Shown here: positions 7,866 to 16,358 of the stretch, piece by piece
Layout: every line of letters begins with the position of its first letter
Numbering within the stretch: position 1 is the stretch's first letter
Origin: Extensimonas perlucida
Lineage (GTDB): Bacteria > Pseudomonadota > Gammaproteobacteria > Burkholderiales > Burkholderiaceae_C
DNA: 49,169 nucleotides
NCBI RefSeq assembly: GCF_007655255.1
Contig: NZ_VMYE01000017.1
Location: 22,082 to 71,250, forward strand
Direction: 5' to 3'
Made by a program: the position numbers and the translations under genes
Notes under the pieces: model-generated
Seen by the model: only the letters and a program-made list of their open reading frames with translations
Databases searched by the model: none
What the model was told of the DNA's origin: nothing

Positions 7866-8828
7866 TCAGGCGGCAAGTTCCTCGAGTTCCTCCAGACAGG
7901 CTTGCACCAGCGGCGCATGAAAGGCCATCTGCAGATGCGCCACCCCCGGCACCAGGCGGTTGTCGGCGCCGGGCAGCGTAGCCGTGCTGGCCGGGAACAC
8001 GACGCTGTCGCAATTGGAATACCAGCAGGTAAAAAGCGCGGCGCGGCCTGCGGGCTCGTGTTGCCGCAATGCCGCGAGCCAACGATTGCCGATGCGCATC
8101 TGTGCCCCGTTGTGTGCACGGGTGAAGAAGGCGCTCCAGGCCCCGCCGTGCGGCGAGCCCAGCGTGATGATGCGGTGCACGCGGCGCTCGGCCGCATCTG
8201 CGCCTGCGGCGCCCGTTTTTTCATCCCTTTTGCCGCCATAGGCACGCAGCCACGCGCGCGCCGCAAGGCCACCCATGCTGTGGCCAATGATGACGGGCGG
8301 CATTCCCGTGGCCGCCGCCACGCGGCGCACCGCGGCGTCTATGGCCGCCGCATAGTCGTCGATGGAGCCGAATGCGGGCTCGAGTGTCGGCGCCACGTAG
8401 GCATGGCCGCGTGCACGCAGCAGGCGCATCCAGGGCAGCCAGAAGCCGCGGTTGCACAAAAAGCCGTGCAGCAGCACCACGCCGCGACGCGTGGCTTGCC
8501 CCTGGGGCGGCGGCTCGGGCAGCCAGTCGGGTTCTGCATGTTCGCAAAAGGGTTGGCGCCAGCCAAATACCACGCAGGCGTGCAACGCCTCGGCGCCCCA
8601 GGCGTGCAGCAGTTGGGCGAGGCGCGGGCGCGGCACGGGCTCATGGCGATTTGCACGCCACATGAAGACGAAAGGCAAGGCCTGCACGAGCCCGTACACC
8701 ACCCAGGCCAGGGCCCAGCCCGCGAGCGCATGGGCAGGCGAGCGCGGCCACTGCCAGGCCAGCCAGGCGATGAGTGCCAGCCAGGAACCGAAAACCACCG
8801 CGCGCTGCCAGCGTGCATTCATGTCCAC
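7866..8828 (-). CDS. Alpha/beta-hydrolase, lipase/PGAP1-like, membrane-anchored
   Basis: A 320-residue protein. Two hydrophobic stretches near the N-terminus (about residues 10-25 and 35-55) suggest membrane anchoring. The hydrolase domain follows: the oxyanion-type motif VVLLHGFLCNRGFW, the nucleophile elbow IIGHSMGGLAARAW, a strand RIITLGSPHGG and a late acid/His region (NRLVPGVAHLQM). Such proteins are esterases or lipases; the substrate is unknown. Start codons MDMN (8828) and MN (8822) are both possible. It is transcribed away from the MBL-fold gene, with a 214-bp divergent intergenic region between them. Confidence 0.85.
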   Translation of the reverse strand: MDMNARWQRAVVFGSWLALIAWLAWQWPRSPAHALAGWALAWVVYGLVQALPFVFMWRANRHEPVPRPRLAQLLHAWGAEALHACVVFGWRQPFCEHAEPDWLPEPPPQGQATRRGVVLLHGFLCNRGFWLPWMRLLRARGHAYVAPTLEPAFGSIDDYAAAIDAAVRRVAAATGMPPVIIGHSMGGLAARAWLRAYGGKRDEKTGAAGADAAERRVHRIITLGSPHGGAWSAFFTRAHNGAQMRIGNRWLAALRQHEPAGRAALFTCWYSNCDSVVFPASTATLPGADNRLVPGVAHLQMAFHAPLVQACLEELEELAA

Positions 8829-8965
8829 TCCTTTGGGTCATTGCCCCTCACGTCTTTGCCACGAAAACAGGCTGTACGCACCTGGCAGAAAATTGGCAAA
8901 ATCGGGCAACCTTACCAAACAATCGTTCGCTCAGGAAACCTGCGCAGAGTCCGCTGCCCTTATCC

Positions 8966-9009
8966 CGTCCCTGCGCCGTCCCTGCGCCGTCCCTGCGCCA
9001 TCCTTGCGC
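8966..9009. repeat. 11-bp tandem repeat, four units
   Basis: The unit CGTCCCTGCGC is repeated three times exactly and once with two changes (CATCCTTGCGC). It lies in the divergent intergenic region, 33 bp before the MBL-fold start codon, so copy number could alter that promoter or leader. Confidence 0.8.
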
Positions 9010-9042
9010 CGCCCCTTTGCTGCACACAGAATCTGTACCACC

Positions 9043-9969
9043 ATGGCATCTGCAACACCCACGCTCCCCCCTGACATGGCCCTGTTCGAGCGCGGCTGGC
9101 TTTCTGCCAACAGCATCGTTTTCCAAGGCCACCACGGCACGGCCATCGTCGACACCGGCTACCACAGCCACGGCGCACAGACCGTGGAGCTGGTGCGCGC
9201 CGCGCTCGGCGGCCGGCCGCTCGAACGCATCCTCAACACGCACTTGCACAGCGACCACTGCGGCGGCAACGCGGCCCTGCAAAGCGCCTGGCCCGAGGCG
9301 CAAACGGCGATCCCGCCGGGCCTCGCGGCCCACGTGCGCGACTGGGACCCTTATGCGCTGAGCTACACGCCCACGGGGCAGGAATGCCCGCGCTTTGAGA
9401 TCGACGGCGTCTTGCAGCCGGGCAGCGAAATCCCGCTCGGCGACCGGCTCTGGCAGGTGCACGCCGCGCCCGGTCACGATCCGCACGCCGTGCTGCTGTT
9501 CGAGCCGCAGGAGCGCCTCTTGATCTCTGCCGACGCACTGTGGGCGAACGGCTTTGGCGTGGTGTTCCCCGAGCTCGAAGGCGAGAGCGCGTTTGCCGAG
9601 GTTGGCGCCACCTTCGACGTGATCGAATCGCTGCAGCCGCGCCTGGTGCTGCCGGGCCACGGGCCCATGTTCAGCGACGTGGCGCGCGCGCTCGACGTGG
9701 CGCGCCGGCGCCTCGAGGGCTTCGTGCAAGACCCGCGCAAGCACGCGCTCTATGCGGCCAAGGTCTTGCTCAAATACAAGCTGCTCGAATGGCAGCAAAC
9801 CACGCTCGGCTACGTCTGCAGCTGGGGCGAGGGCACGCCGTACTTCTGCATGCTGCACGAAAACTATTTCGCCGATCAGAGCCGCCACGCCTGGCTCGAA
9901 AGCCTGGCCGACGAACTCGTGCGCTCGGGCGCGGCGCGGCGCGAGGGCGAGGTGCTGCTCAACGCCTGA
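9043..9969 (+). CDS. MBL-fold metallo-hydrolase
   Basis: A 308-residue metallo-beta-lactamase-fold protein. The zinc-binding motif THLHSDHCGG (HxHxDH), a later histidine in HAAPGHDPHAV, the aspartate in LLISADALW and the terminal LPGHGPMF are all visible. Members of this broad superfamily include glyoxalase II, lactonases and other hydrolases. The long C-terminal region (about residues 220-308) resembles the helical extension of a subgroup, but I cannot name the substrate. The frame is open upstream, but the ATG at 9043 gives a normal MBL beginning (LFERGWLSANSIVFQG). The gene converges with slt. Confidence 0.88.
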   Translation: MASATPTLPPDMALFERGWLSANSIVFQGHHGTAIVDTGYHSHGAQTVELVRAALGGRPLERILNTHLHSDHCGGNAALQSAWPEAQTAIPPGLAAHVRDWDPYALSYTPTGQECPRFEIDGVLQPGSEIPLGDRLWQVHAAPGHDPHAVLLFEPQERLLISADALWANGFGVVFPELEGESAFAEVGATFDVIESLQPRLVLPGHGPMFSDVARALDVARRRLEGFVQDPRKHALYAAKVLLKYKLLEWQQTTLGYVCSWGEGTPYFCMLHENYFADQSRHAWLESLADELVRSGAARREGEVLLNA

Positions 9970-10035
9970 ACCTCTGCGCAAGGGTGCACATGTGCAGGGG
10001 TACGAACACCGCAGCGCCCTAGCCGCCCCTGCGCC

Positions 10036-12027
10036 TCACGGCAAGTCGGCATTCGCCGGCACCTGCACATCGCTGCGCGGCCCGACCTGGCCCAGACGGG
10101 CCTTGAGCGACTGCGGCTGGCCCGTGAGCACTGCCGCGTAATTGGTGGTGTTGGCGAGCACTTTCTTCACGTAGTCGCGCGTTTCGGTAAATGGCACGTT
10201 CTCGGCCCAGATGGCGCCTTCGAGCACAGGGCCGTTGCGCCAGTTGCGCGGGCGGCCCGGGCCGGCGTTGTAGGCGGCTGCGGCGAGCGGCATGGAGCCC
10301 TCGAAACCATCGAGCACGAGCTTGAGGTAGGCCGTGCCCAGCGTGACGTTGCTGTCGCGGTCCGCCAGTTGGTCGGGCGTGAAGCCGCTCAGGCCGATTT
10401 TGCGCGCCGTCCAGCGCGCCGTCGCGGGCATGATCTGCATCAAGCCCGCGGCGCCCACGCCCGAGCGCGCATCGAGGATGAAGCGGCTCTCCTGCCGGAT
10501 CAGGCCATAGACGTAGGCCGGATCGAGCCCTATGGCCTGGCTGCGCGCCACCACGAGTGACTGCAGCGGCAGGGGGAAGCGCTGACGGTAGTCCATTACG
10601 CTGCGTGTGCGCTCGCTGGTGTTGATGCAGCGGTCCCACACCTCGCGCTCGCAGGCCAAGTCGGCCGCCGCGAGCAGTTCGCGCTCGCCCATGCCACCGC
10701 TCGTGTGCAGATTGGTGGCGTAATTCCACTCGCGCACGCCCTCGCTGCGCAGGCCAAGCGCGATCGCGTACAGGCTGCGCTGCAAGGCCGCGTTGGCGCG
10801 TGCGGCGGCTTTTTCTTCCTCAGTGAGCGGCGCGGGCGCAGGCGGCACGGTGACGCGCTGGCCCAGCTCCTCGAGCGCGAGCTGCTCGTAAAAGCCTTGC
10901 GGGCCGGCGATGCTCTCGAGCAGCTGGCGTGCCTGGGCGCGCTCGGCGTCGCTCACGTGACGCTGCGCGAGCAGCGCGCGCGCCTTCCAATACACCCAGG
11001 TGCTGTCGCGGCGTGCGTCCTCGCTCATCGCGTCTATGGCCTGGCGCACGGTTTTCCATTGTCCGGCGCGCAACGCGGCGCGCGCTTGCCAGGCCAGCAT
11101 GTCGTCGGTCAAATCCCGCTCGCGCGTGACGTTGGCAAAGTAGTCGAGCGCCTCGGGCGCCAGGCGCAGCGCGGCCTGTTTGCCGATCGCACCCCAGACC
11201 CAGTTGCGTTCCTCGGGCGAGAGCTGGCCCGCCCACTTGGCGTCGAGCAGGCGCGCGGCGTTGTCCACGTCGCTGGCGGCAAGGCGGATCAGCGCGAGCG
11301 ATACGAGCTCCCGGCGCAGCCTGCCGCGCGTGGTGGCAAACGACAGCAGGTATTTGCTCGGCGCCTCGAACATGCTGCGCGCCTCGGGCAGGGCCTCGGG
11401 CGCGACGATTTCCACGGCGTTGCGCGCCGCGCGCGGCTTGTTCGCCTCCACGGCCAGACGCGCCTTGCGCCAGACGTCGAGCGCGCTGATCTTGCCGTCG
11501 GCGTAAAAGCGGCTCGCGGCCTGCGTGCAGCCGTCGTCGGCCTCGCGCAGCGCATACCAGCGGCGGCGCAGCTCGTCGGCGGCGCGCGCGTCGGCGCGGC
11601 CTTCAACCTCGTCGATCAGTAGCGCGTAGCAGCGCACCTCATGGTCGTCGCCCATGCGGTAGCCGGGCAGAAGTGCCGCAAACTGCGCCCATTCGCGCCG
11701 CTGCCCCAAAAGCAGCAACCAGTCATTGCGCAGGCGGTCTTCCTGGTAGGTGCCGGCGTAGCGCTGTAAAAAGTCCTGCACCTCCTGCGCGCCGGCTTCG
11801 TCGAGGCGCGCGCGCAGCGCCCAATACGCGGCCCAGGGTTCGAGCGCGTGGCCGCGCACCGCGGGCAAAAGCTGCTGCAGTTTTTGCTTATCGCCTTTGC
11901 GAAAGGCCTGCTGCATCTCGAGGATGGTGTCGTCGCCAGGGTTTGGCACCTGTGGCTGCGCAAACGCCAGTGGTGCGCTCACGGCCAGCACGGCGGCAAG
12001 CGATGTCAAAATCTTCGACCATTGCAT
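10036..12027 (-). CDS. slt: Soluble lytic murein transglycosylase
   Basis: A 663-residue periplasmic enzyme that cleaves the MurNAc-GlcNAc bond with formation of 1,6-anhydroMurNAc. A signal peptide is visible (WSKILTSLAAVLAVSAPLAFA). A long helical superhelix precedes the C-terminal SLT domain with the catalytic glutamate at about residue 513 (GLIRQESRF), then GAAGLMQIMPATA and AAAYNAGPGR. The length and order fit Slt70. Its start codon is only 16 bp from the divergent start of the 5-formyl-THF cyclo-ligase, so each promoter must lie inside the other gene. Confidence 0.94.
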   Translation of the reverse strand: MQWSKILTSLAAVLAVSAPLAFAQPQVPNPGDDTILEMQQAFRKGDKQKLQQLLPAVRGHALEPWAAYWALRARLDEAGAQEVQDFLQRYAGTYQEDRLRNDWLLLLGQRREWAQFAALLPGYRMGDDHEVRCYALLIDEVEGRADARAADELRRRWYALREADDGCTQAASRFYADGKISALDVWRKARLAVEANKPRAARNAVEIVAPEALPEARSMFEAPSKYLLSFATTRGRLRRELVSLALIRLAASDVDNAARLLDAKWAGQLSPEERNWVWGAIGKQAALRLAPEALDYFANVTRERDLTDDMLAWQARAALRAGQWKTVRQAIDAMSEDARRDSTWVYWKARALLAQRHVSDAERAQARQLLESIAGPQGFYEQLALEELGQRVTVPPAPAPLTEEEKAAARANAALQRSLYAIALGLRSEGVREWNYATNLHTSGGMGERELLAAADLACEREVWDRCINTSERTRSVMDYRQRFPLPLQSLVVARSQAIGLDPAYVYGLIRQESRFILDARSGVGAAGLMQIMPATARWTARKIGLSGFTPDQLADRDSNVTLGTAYLKLVLDGFEGSMPLAAAAYNAGPGRPRNWRNGPVLEGAIWAENVPFTETRDYVKKVLANTTNYAAVLTGQPQSLKARLGQVGPRSDVQVPANADLP

Positions 12028-12043
12028 GGGAGAGGATTATCCG

Positions 12044-12616
12044 ATGGACAAAACAGCCCTGCGGCGCGCCCTGGTAGCGCAGCGCCTGAACCTGCCCGAC
12101 CGCGCGGAGCGCGTGCGTGCCCTGCAGCAGGTGCTGCGCATCTGGCTGCTCGGCCGCCCCGACACCGTGATCGGCGCGTACTGGCCCATCAAGGGCGAGT
12201 TCGACCCGCTGCCCGCGCTGCACCGCTGGAAGGAAGACGGCGAGCTGCAAAGCCAGCCCGTGCGCCGGCGCATCGGCCTGCCCGTGATCGACAAGACGCA
12301 CAAGACGCTGAGCTTTCACGCCTGGTACCCCGGCTGCCCCATGGAAGAAGACGCCTACGGCATTCCCAAGCCCAAGGACACCGAGCTGATCGTGCCCACG
12401 CTGCTGCTCGTGCCGTGCGTGGGCTACGGGCCGGGCGGCTACCGCCTGGGCTACGGCGGCGGCTTTTACGACCGCACGCTGGCTGCGCTGCAGCCGCGCC
12501 CCACCACCGTGGGCCTGGGCTTTGCGCCGGGCTTCATCGACGACTTCGAGCCCGAGCCGCACGACCAGCCGCTCGACGCGATCCTCAACGACCATGGGGT
12601 GGTGTGGCCGGTGTAG
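12044..12616 (+). CDS. 5-formyltetrahydrofolate cyclo-ligase
   Basis: A 190-residue enzyme that converts 5-formyl-THF to 5,10-methenyl-THF with ATP. It has the family's IGAYWPIKGEFDP segment, the nucleotide-binding loop GPGGYRLGYGGGFYDRTLA and the closing DAILNDHGV. The ATG at 12044 has GAGAGGA upstream. The 3' end overlaps the convergent AraC/MGMT gene by 32 bp. The family is clear; E. coli calls it ygfA/fau. Confidence 0.93.
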   Translation: MDKTALRRALVAQRLNLPDRAERVRALQQVLRIWLLGRPDTVIGAYWPIKGEFDPLPALHRWKEDGELQSQPVRRRIGLPVIDKTHKTLSFHAWYPGCPMEEDAYGIPKPKDTELIVPTLLLVPCVGYGPGGYRLGYGGGFYDRTLAALQPRPTTVGLGFAPGFIDDFEPEPHDQPLDAILNDHGVVWPV

Positions 12617-13469
12617 ATCGCTCGCCTCCTCTGCCCGCCTCCCACGCCAGCATCGCCAGCTTGCGCTCGGCGCCCCAGCGGTAGTTGCCTGCTGCGCCGT
12701 TTGCGCGGATCACGCGGTGGCACGGAATCAAAAAACCGATCTGATTGGCTGCCAGCGCATGGCCCACGGCGCGCTGGGCGTGAGCAAAGCCGGCATGCTG
12801 GGCCAGTTGCTGGTACGAAATCACCTGGGCGAATTCGGTGTAAATCAGCGCCTCCCACACCTTGATCTGGAAATTGGTGCCACGCAACACCAGGTGCACG
12901 CGCCCTTTGGTGGGCGTGGCAGGGAAGACTTGATGCAGCAGATTCTGTGCGCCCGGATCATCCCGCTCCAAGTTGGCCCTCGGCCAGCAAGTGGCCAGCT
13001 CCGCCGCCATGGCTTCGTGGCTTGCGATCGAAAACGCGAAATGGCAAACCCCGCGCCGCGTCCAGCCAACCATGACCTCGCCAAAAGGGGATGCGGCAAA
13101 GCCGAAGGCTATGTTCACCCCCGCTCCTGCAGCCTTGACTTCGGCGGGCGTCATGGCTTCACAGCTCACCATCAAGTCATGCAGGCGGCTGACGCTGCTC
13201 AACCCCACGTTTTCCGTGACCGACAAGGCGTCGCGCGATGCCAGCAACTGCTGCTTGGCGTATTCCTTGGTCAGATACTGCAGAAAACGCTTGGGCGATA
13301 TGCCCGCCCACTGCGCAAAAACCCTTTGCAGGTGAAAGGCGCTGACATGCACGGCCGCGGCAATTTCTTCGAGCGAAGGCTGCTGCGTGGCGTGGCCTCT
13401 GATGAAGGCGATGGCACGCGCCACGAGTGCATATTGCCGGCTTTGCTCGGCGGATTCATCAAGCGGCAT
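12585..13469 (-). CDS. AraC-type regulator fused to O6-methylguanine-DNA methyltransferase (Ada-like)
   Basis: A 294-residue fusion. Residues ~15-105 form an AraC helix-turn-helix region (SLEEIAAAVHVSAFHLQRVFAQWAGISPKRFLQYL). The rest is a methylguanine methyltransferase with the suicide cysteine C250 in IPCHRVIRANG and the wing around FQIKVWEALIYTEFAQVISYQQLA. It repairs O6-methylguanine by transferring the methyl group to itself. The N-terminal zinc-binding methylphosphotriester domain of full Ada is absent, so activation by that route is not expected. The gene overlaps the upstream EamA-family gene by 11 bp, suggesting translational coupling. Confidence 0.92.
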   Translation of the reverse strand: MPLDESAEQSRQYALVARAIAFIRGHATQQPSLEEIAAAVHVSAFHLQRVFAQWAGISPKRFLQYLTKEYAKQQLLASRDALSVTENVGLSSVSRLHDLMVSCEAMTPAEVKAAGAGVNIAFGFAASPFGEVMVGWTRRGVCHFAFSIASHEAMAAELATCWPRANLERDDPGAQNLLHQVFPATPTKGRVHLVLRGTNFQIKVWEALIYTEFAQVISYQQLAQHAGFAHAQRAVGHALAANQIGFLIPCHRVIRANGAAGNYRWGAERKLAMLAWEAGRGGERSTPATPPHGR

Positions 13470-13947
13470 CGGGCTTCCTTTGCGGAAATACGGTGGAAAT
13501 GGAAAAACCCGTCACCAAAGCCGTTCCCCACAACACCGACACACCGCCCACCAGGGTGTGCCAACCCACATGCTCGCCCAGAAAGGTCACGCCCCAGAGG
13601 ATGCCGAACACCGGGATGAGAAAAGTCACGGTCAAGGCAGGCGCGGCGCCAAGATCGGCGATCAGGCGAAAGTAAAGCAAATAAGCCACTCCGCTGCACA
13701 CCACCCCAAGGGCCACGACCGACAGCGTGACGTGCAGCGGCGGCACGCCGGGCAGCGCGGGCGCATGCCAGGCGAACGGCGCCAGCAGCAGGGTGGCCGC
13801 CCACATGCTGCCGTGGGCGTTGGCAAAAGGCTCTACCGACCTGGCCATCTTCGTGTACGTGGTGGCGATGCCATACGGCATGAACAGAAACGAAGCGCCC
13901 CAAATGGCCGACAGAAGCAGCAGACGGGCGAGGCTGGCGGTGTTCAT
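13459..13947 (-). CDS. Shortened EamA/DMT-family transporter (likely internal deletion)
   Basis: A 162-residue membrane protein that starts with a normal first DMT segment (LARLLLLSAIWGASFLFM) and then jumps directly to PYGIATTYTKMARSVEPFANAHGS, a part I expect near the middle of a ~290-residue EamA protein. The remaining C-terminal half (about five membrane segments, ending VLWGTALVTGF) looks intact. Family members usually have ten segments in two repeats, so about 110-130 residues seem missing without loss of frame. It may be non-functional or act as a half-size protein. It precedes and overlaps the Ada-like gene. The deletion is inferred from family knowledge, not from an alignment. Confidence 0.75.
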   Translation of the reverse strand: MNTASLARLLLLSAIWGASFLFMPYGIATTYTKMARSVEPFANAHGSMWAATLLLAPFAWHAPALPGVPPLHVTLSVVALGVVCSGVAYLLYFRLIADLGAAPALTVTFLIPVFGILWGVTFLGEHVGWHTLVGGVSVLWGTALVTGFSISTVFPQRKPDAA

Positions 13948-14110
13948 GGCATTGCTATGGGATAGAAGAAGGCGCCACGATAGCGGACGCATGCCCCTGC
14001 ATCCATCCGATTCTTGCGCACTTGCAAGCGCGGGCCGCTTTGCCATCGGCTCGCCGCACAATGCAGAATCGGTGTTGGCTTTCGCGACACCCACTTCCAA
14101 GGAACCCGCC

Positions 14111-15063
14111 ATGCCCAAGCTCTACATCGGCAACAAAAACTACTCCTCGTGGTCCATGCGCCCCTGGGTGCTGATGCGCCAGGCGGGCATCGCCTTCGAG
14201 GAAGTGAAGGTCCGTTTCGACAGTTTTGCATCCGACTCGCAATTCAAGCGCAGCCTGCAGGGCATCAGCCCCAAGAACCTGTTCATGATCTTTTCATGGG
14301 GTACGTTGCCCCGCAAAGGCAGTGGATGCAAGGCGCCCACCGCAAACCGCACTGATGTGCGGCGAGGATGGGCAACGCCGCAGACGCTGCCTTTGCGGGG
14401 CAACCCGAAGGGCATGGCAGCAAACGGCCACGCTCGTCGTTGCCCGCCTTGCCCAGGCCGCCAGCATGGGCTGCGGCAGGCGCCTAGACCGTGGCCGTTT
14501 GCTGCCATGCGTACCCCATGAAAAGATCATGAACAGGTTCTAATGGCAAGGTGCCCGTGCTGGTCGATGGCCCGCTCGTGGTGTGGGACTCTCTGGCCAT
14601 CGCCGAGACCTTGGCCGAACAGTACCCGGACAAGCAGCTCTGGCCACGAGACCCTGCCGCCCGCGCGCAGGGCCGCAGCGCCTGCGCCGAGATGCACAGC
14701 GGCTTTACCGCGCTGCGCAGCCACTGCCCGATGAACATCGAAGCCCGCCTACCAGACATCGGCGCCATCGTCTGGCGCGACCAGGCCACCGTGCGTGCCG
14801 ACGTGCAACGTCTGGCAGAGCTCTGGAGCGCCTTGCTGCAGGCATCGGGCGGCCCGCTGCTGCTGGGCCGCTTCAGCATCGCAGACGCGTATTTCGCACC
14901 CGTGTGCATGCGCCTCATCACCTACGGCCTGCCCGTGCCGCCGCACATTGCCGCCTACGTCGAGCGCGTGCGTGCCCTGCCCGGCGTGCAGGACTGGATT
15001 GCCGACGCGCTGGCGGAGCAGGACTTCCGCGCATTCGAGGAACCCTATCGGCTGCAGCGCTGA
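14111..15063 (+). pseudogene. Glutathione S-transferase gene interrupted by a miniature element
   Basis: The N-terminal half (14111-14273) reads KLYIGNKNYSSWSMRPWVLMRQ...SLQGISP, a GST thioredoxin-like domain. The C-terminal half (from ~14542) resumes NGKVPVLVDGPLVVWDSLAIAETLAE and continues to a normal helical GST domain ending at 15063. Between them lies a 268-bp inverted-repeat element that shifts the frame and brings a stop at 14519-14521. Without it the two halves join at SP-NGKVPVL, just as in intact homologues. The second half could be translated from the GTG at 14551 but would lack most of the glutathione-binding domain. I therefore call it a pseudogene. Confidence 0.88.
14274..14541. 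mobile_element. 268-bp MITE-like element with nested palindromes
   Basis: Perfect 32-bp terminal inverted repeats (14274-14305 and 14510-14541) begin AGAACCTGTTCATGATC. Inside are two further perfect inverted repeats: 18-bp arms at 14305-14322/14387-14404, enclosing a small CCGCAC/GTGCGG hairpin, and 20-bp arms at 14412-14431/14491-14510. No transposase is encoded. As single-stranded DNA or RNA it would fold into one long stem carrying two branch hairpins. The first 15 nt of the terminus recur at 16344-16358. Confidence 0.88.
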
Positions 15064-15111
15064 GAACCGCGCTGCTCCGCCGCCCGGCAGCGCCGCCACT
15101 ACACTTGCCCC

Positions 15112-16344
15112 ATGCAAATCTACATGGTGGGCGGCGCGGTGCGCGATCAGTTGCTGGGCCGGCCCGTGAACGACCACGATTGGGTGGTGGTGGGCGCCAC
15201 GCCCGAGCAGATGACGGCGCTGGGCTACCTGCCCGTGGGGCGCGACTTTCCGGTGTTTTTGCACCCACAAACGCGCGAGGAATACGCGCTGGCGCGCACC
15301 GAGCGCAAGAGCGGGCGCGGCTACCGTGGCTTCGTGGTGCAGGCTTCGCCCGATGTGACGCTGGAGCAAGACCTGGCGCGGCGCGACTTGACTATCAATT
15401 CGATAGCTATAAGCGCTGATCCAGCAAGCGCTGGAGCCATTATTGACCCTTATGGCGGGGTACAAGACTTGCAACGCCGCGTGCTGCGCCACGTGAGCGA
15501 GGCCTTTCACGAAGACCCGGTGCGCATCCTGCGCGTGGCGCGCTTTGCGGCGCGCTTTACCGACTTCAGCGTGGCGCCCGAGACCATGCAGCTGATGCGC
15601 GAGATGGTCGCGCACGGTGAGGCCGACCACCTCGTGCCAGAGCGCGTGTGGCAGGAGCTCGCGCGCGGGCTCATGGAGGACAAGCCCTCGCGCATGTTCG
15701 AGGTGCTGCGCGAATGCGGCGCGCTGCGCGTGCTGCTGCCCGAGGTGGACCGGCTCTGGGGTGTGCCGCAGCCGCCGCAGCACCACCCCGAGGTGGACAC
15801 CGGCGTGCACCTGCTGCTGGTGCTGGACATGGCCGCGCGCCTGCAAGCGCCGCTCACGGTGCGCTTTGCCTGCCTCACGCACGACCTGGGCAAGGGCAGC
15901 ACGCCGCCCGACATTCTGCCGCGCCACATCGGCCACGAGCAGCGCAGCGTGCAGCTGCTCAAAGGCCTGTGCGCGCGCTGGCGTGTGCCCAACGACTGCC
16001 GTGAACTCGCCGAAGTGGTGGCGCGCGAGCACGGCAACATCCACCGCAGCGGCGACCTGGGCGCGGCGGCGCTCGTGCGCCTGCTCGAGCGCTGCGACGC
16101 GATCCGCAAGCCCCAGCGCTTCGAAGAGATATTGCTCGCCTGCGAATGCGACGTGCGCGGCCGCCTGGGCTGCGAAGATGCGCCCTACCCGCAGGCCGCG
16201 CGGCTGCGTGCGGCGCTCGCGGCAGTGCAATCGGTGGCTACCAGCGAAATAGCCGCCCACGCCCAGAGCAAGGGCCTTAGCGGCGAAAAAATCGGCGAAC
16301 TGATCCACGCCGCGCGCGTAGATGCCGTAGCAAAGGCGCTCTGA
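15112..16344 (+). CDS. cca: CCA-adding tRNA nucleotidyltransferase (multifunctional Cca)
   Basis: A 410-residue enzyme that builds or repairs the 3' CCA of tRNAs. The nucleotidyltransferase head has GGAVRD (residues 7-12) and NDHDWVVVG with the metal-binding aspartates, then [11 protein letters not shown], the [12 protein letters not shown] neck and a C-terminal HD domain (LTHDLGKG, then IGHEQRS) typical of the gammaproteobacterial/betaproteobacterial multifunctional type with phosphohydrolase activity. Between TINSIA and IIDPYGG there are ~7 extra residues ([10 protein letters not shown]) encoded by a dispersed AGCTAT/AGCGCT repeat in frame. The gene is followed at once by yejB. Confidence 0.95.
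   Translation: MQIYMVGGAVRDQLLGRPVNDHDWVVVGATPEQMTALGYLPVGRDFPVFLHPQTREEYALARTERKSGRGYRGFVVQASPDVTLEQDLARRDLTINSIAISADPASAGAIIDPYGGVQDLQRRVLRHVSEAFHEDPVRILRVARFAARFTDFSVAPETMQLMREMVAHGEADHLVPERVWQELARGLMEDKPSRMFEVLRECGALRVLLPEVDRLWGVPQPPQHHPEVDTGVHLLLVLDMAARLQAPLTVRFACLTHDLGKGSTPPDILPRHIGHEQRSVQLLKGLCARWRVPNDCRELAEVVAREHGNIHRSGDLGAAALVRLLERCDAIRKPQRFEEILLACECDVRGRLGCEDAPYPQAARLRAALAAVQSVATSEIAAHAQSKGLSGEKIGELIHAARVDAVAKAL
15391..15440. repeat. Dispersed AGCTAT/AGCGCT short repeat inside cca
   Basis: The segment contains GATAGCT followed by two AGCGCT boxes (15412-15417 and 15427-15432) and GGAGCCA, in the same order as the reverse complement of 46046-46095. It is AT-richer than the surrounding gene and codes for extra residues in a conserved region. 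Confidence 0.6.
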
Positions 16345-16358
16345 GAACCTGTTCATGA
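16344..16358 (+). repeat. Solo copy of the 268-bp element's terminus at the cca/yejB junction
   Basis: The 15 nt AGAACCTGTTCATGA are identical to the end of the element at 14274-14541. They start on the last base of the cca stop codon and contain the yejB start codon. Confidence 0.6.

Noticed and set aside
8966-9009. CRISPR array
   Set aside because: The repeats are 11 bp with no spacers and there are no cas genes. No other repeat-spacer pattern was found.
9985-9996. 12-bp palindrome TGCACATGTGCA between the MBL gene and slt
   Set aside because: It is short, has no T-run and lies between convergent genes. There is not enough to call it a terminator or operator.
14551-15063. Independent small GST-like gene
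   Set aside because: It lacks the N-terminal glutathione-binding part, begins only at a GTG next to the mobile element, and joins perfectly to the upstream fragment if the element is removed.
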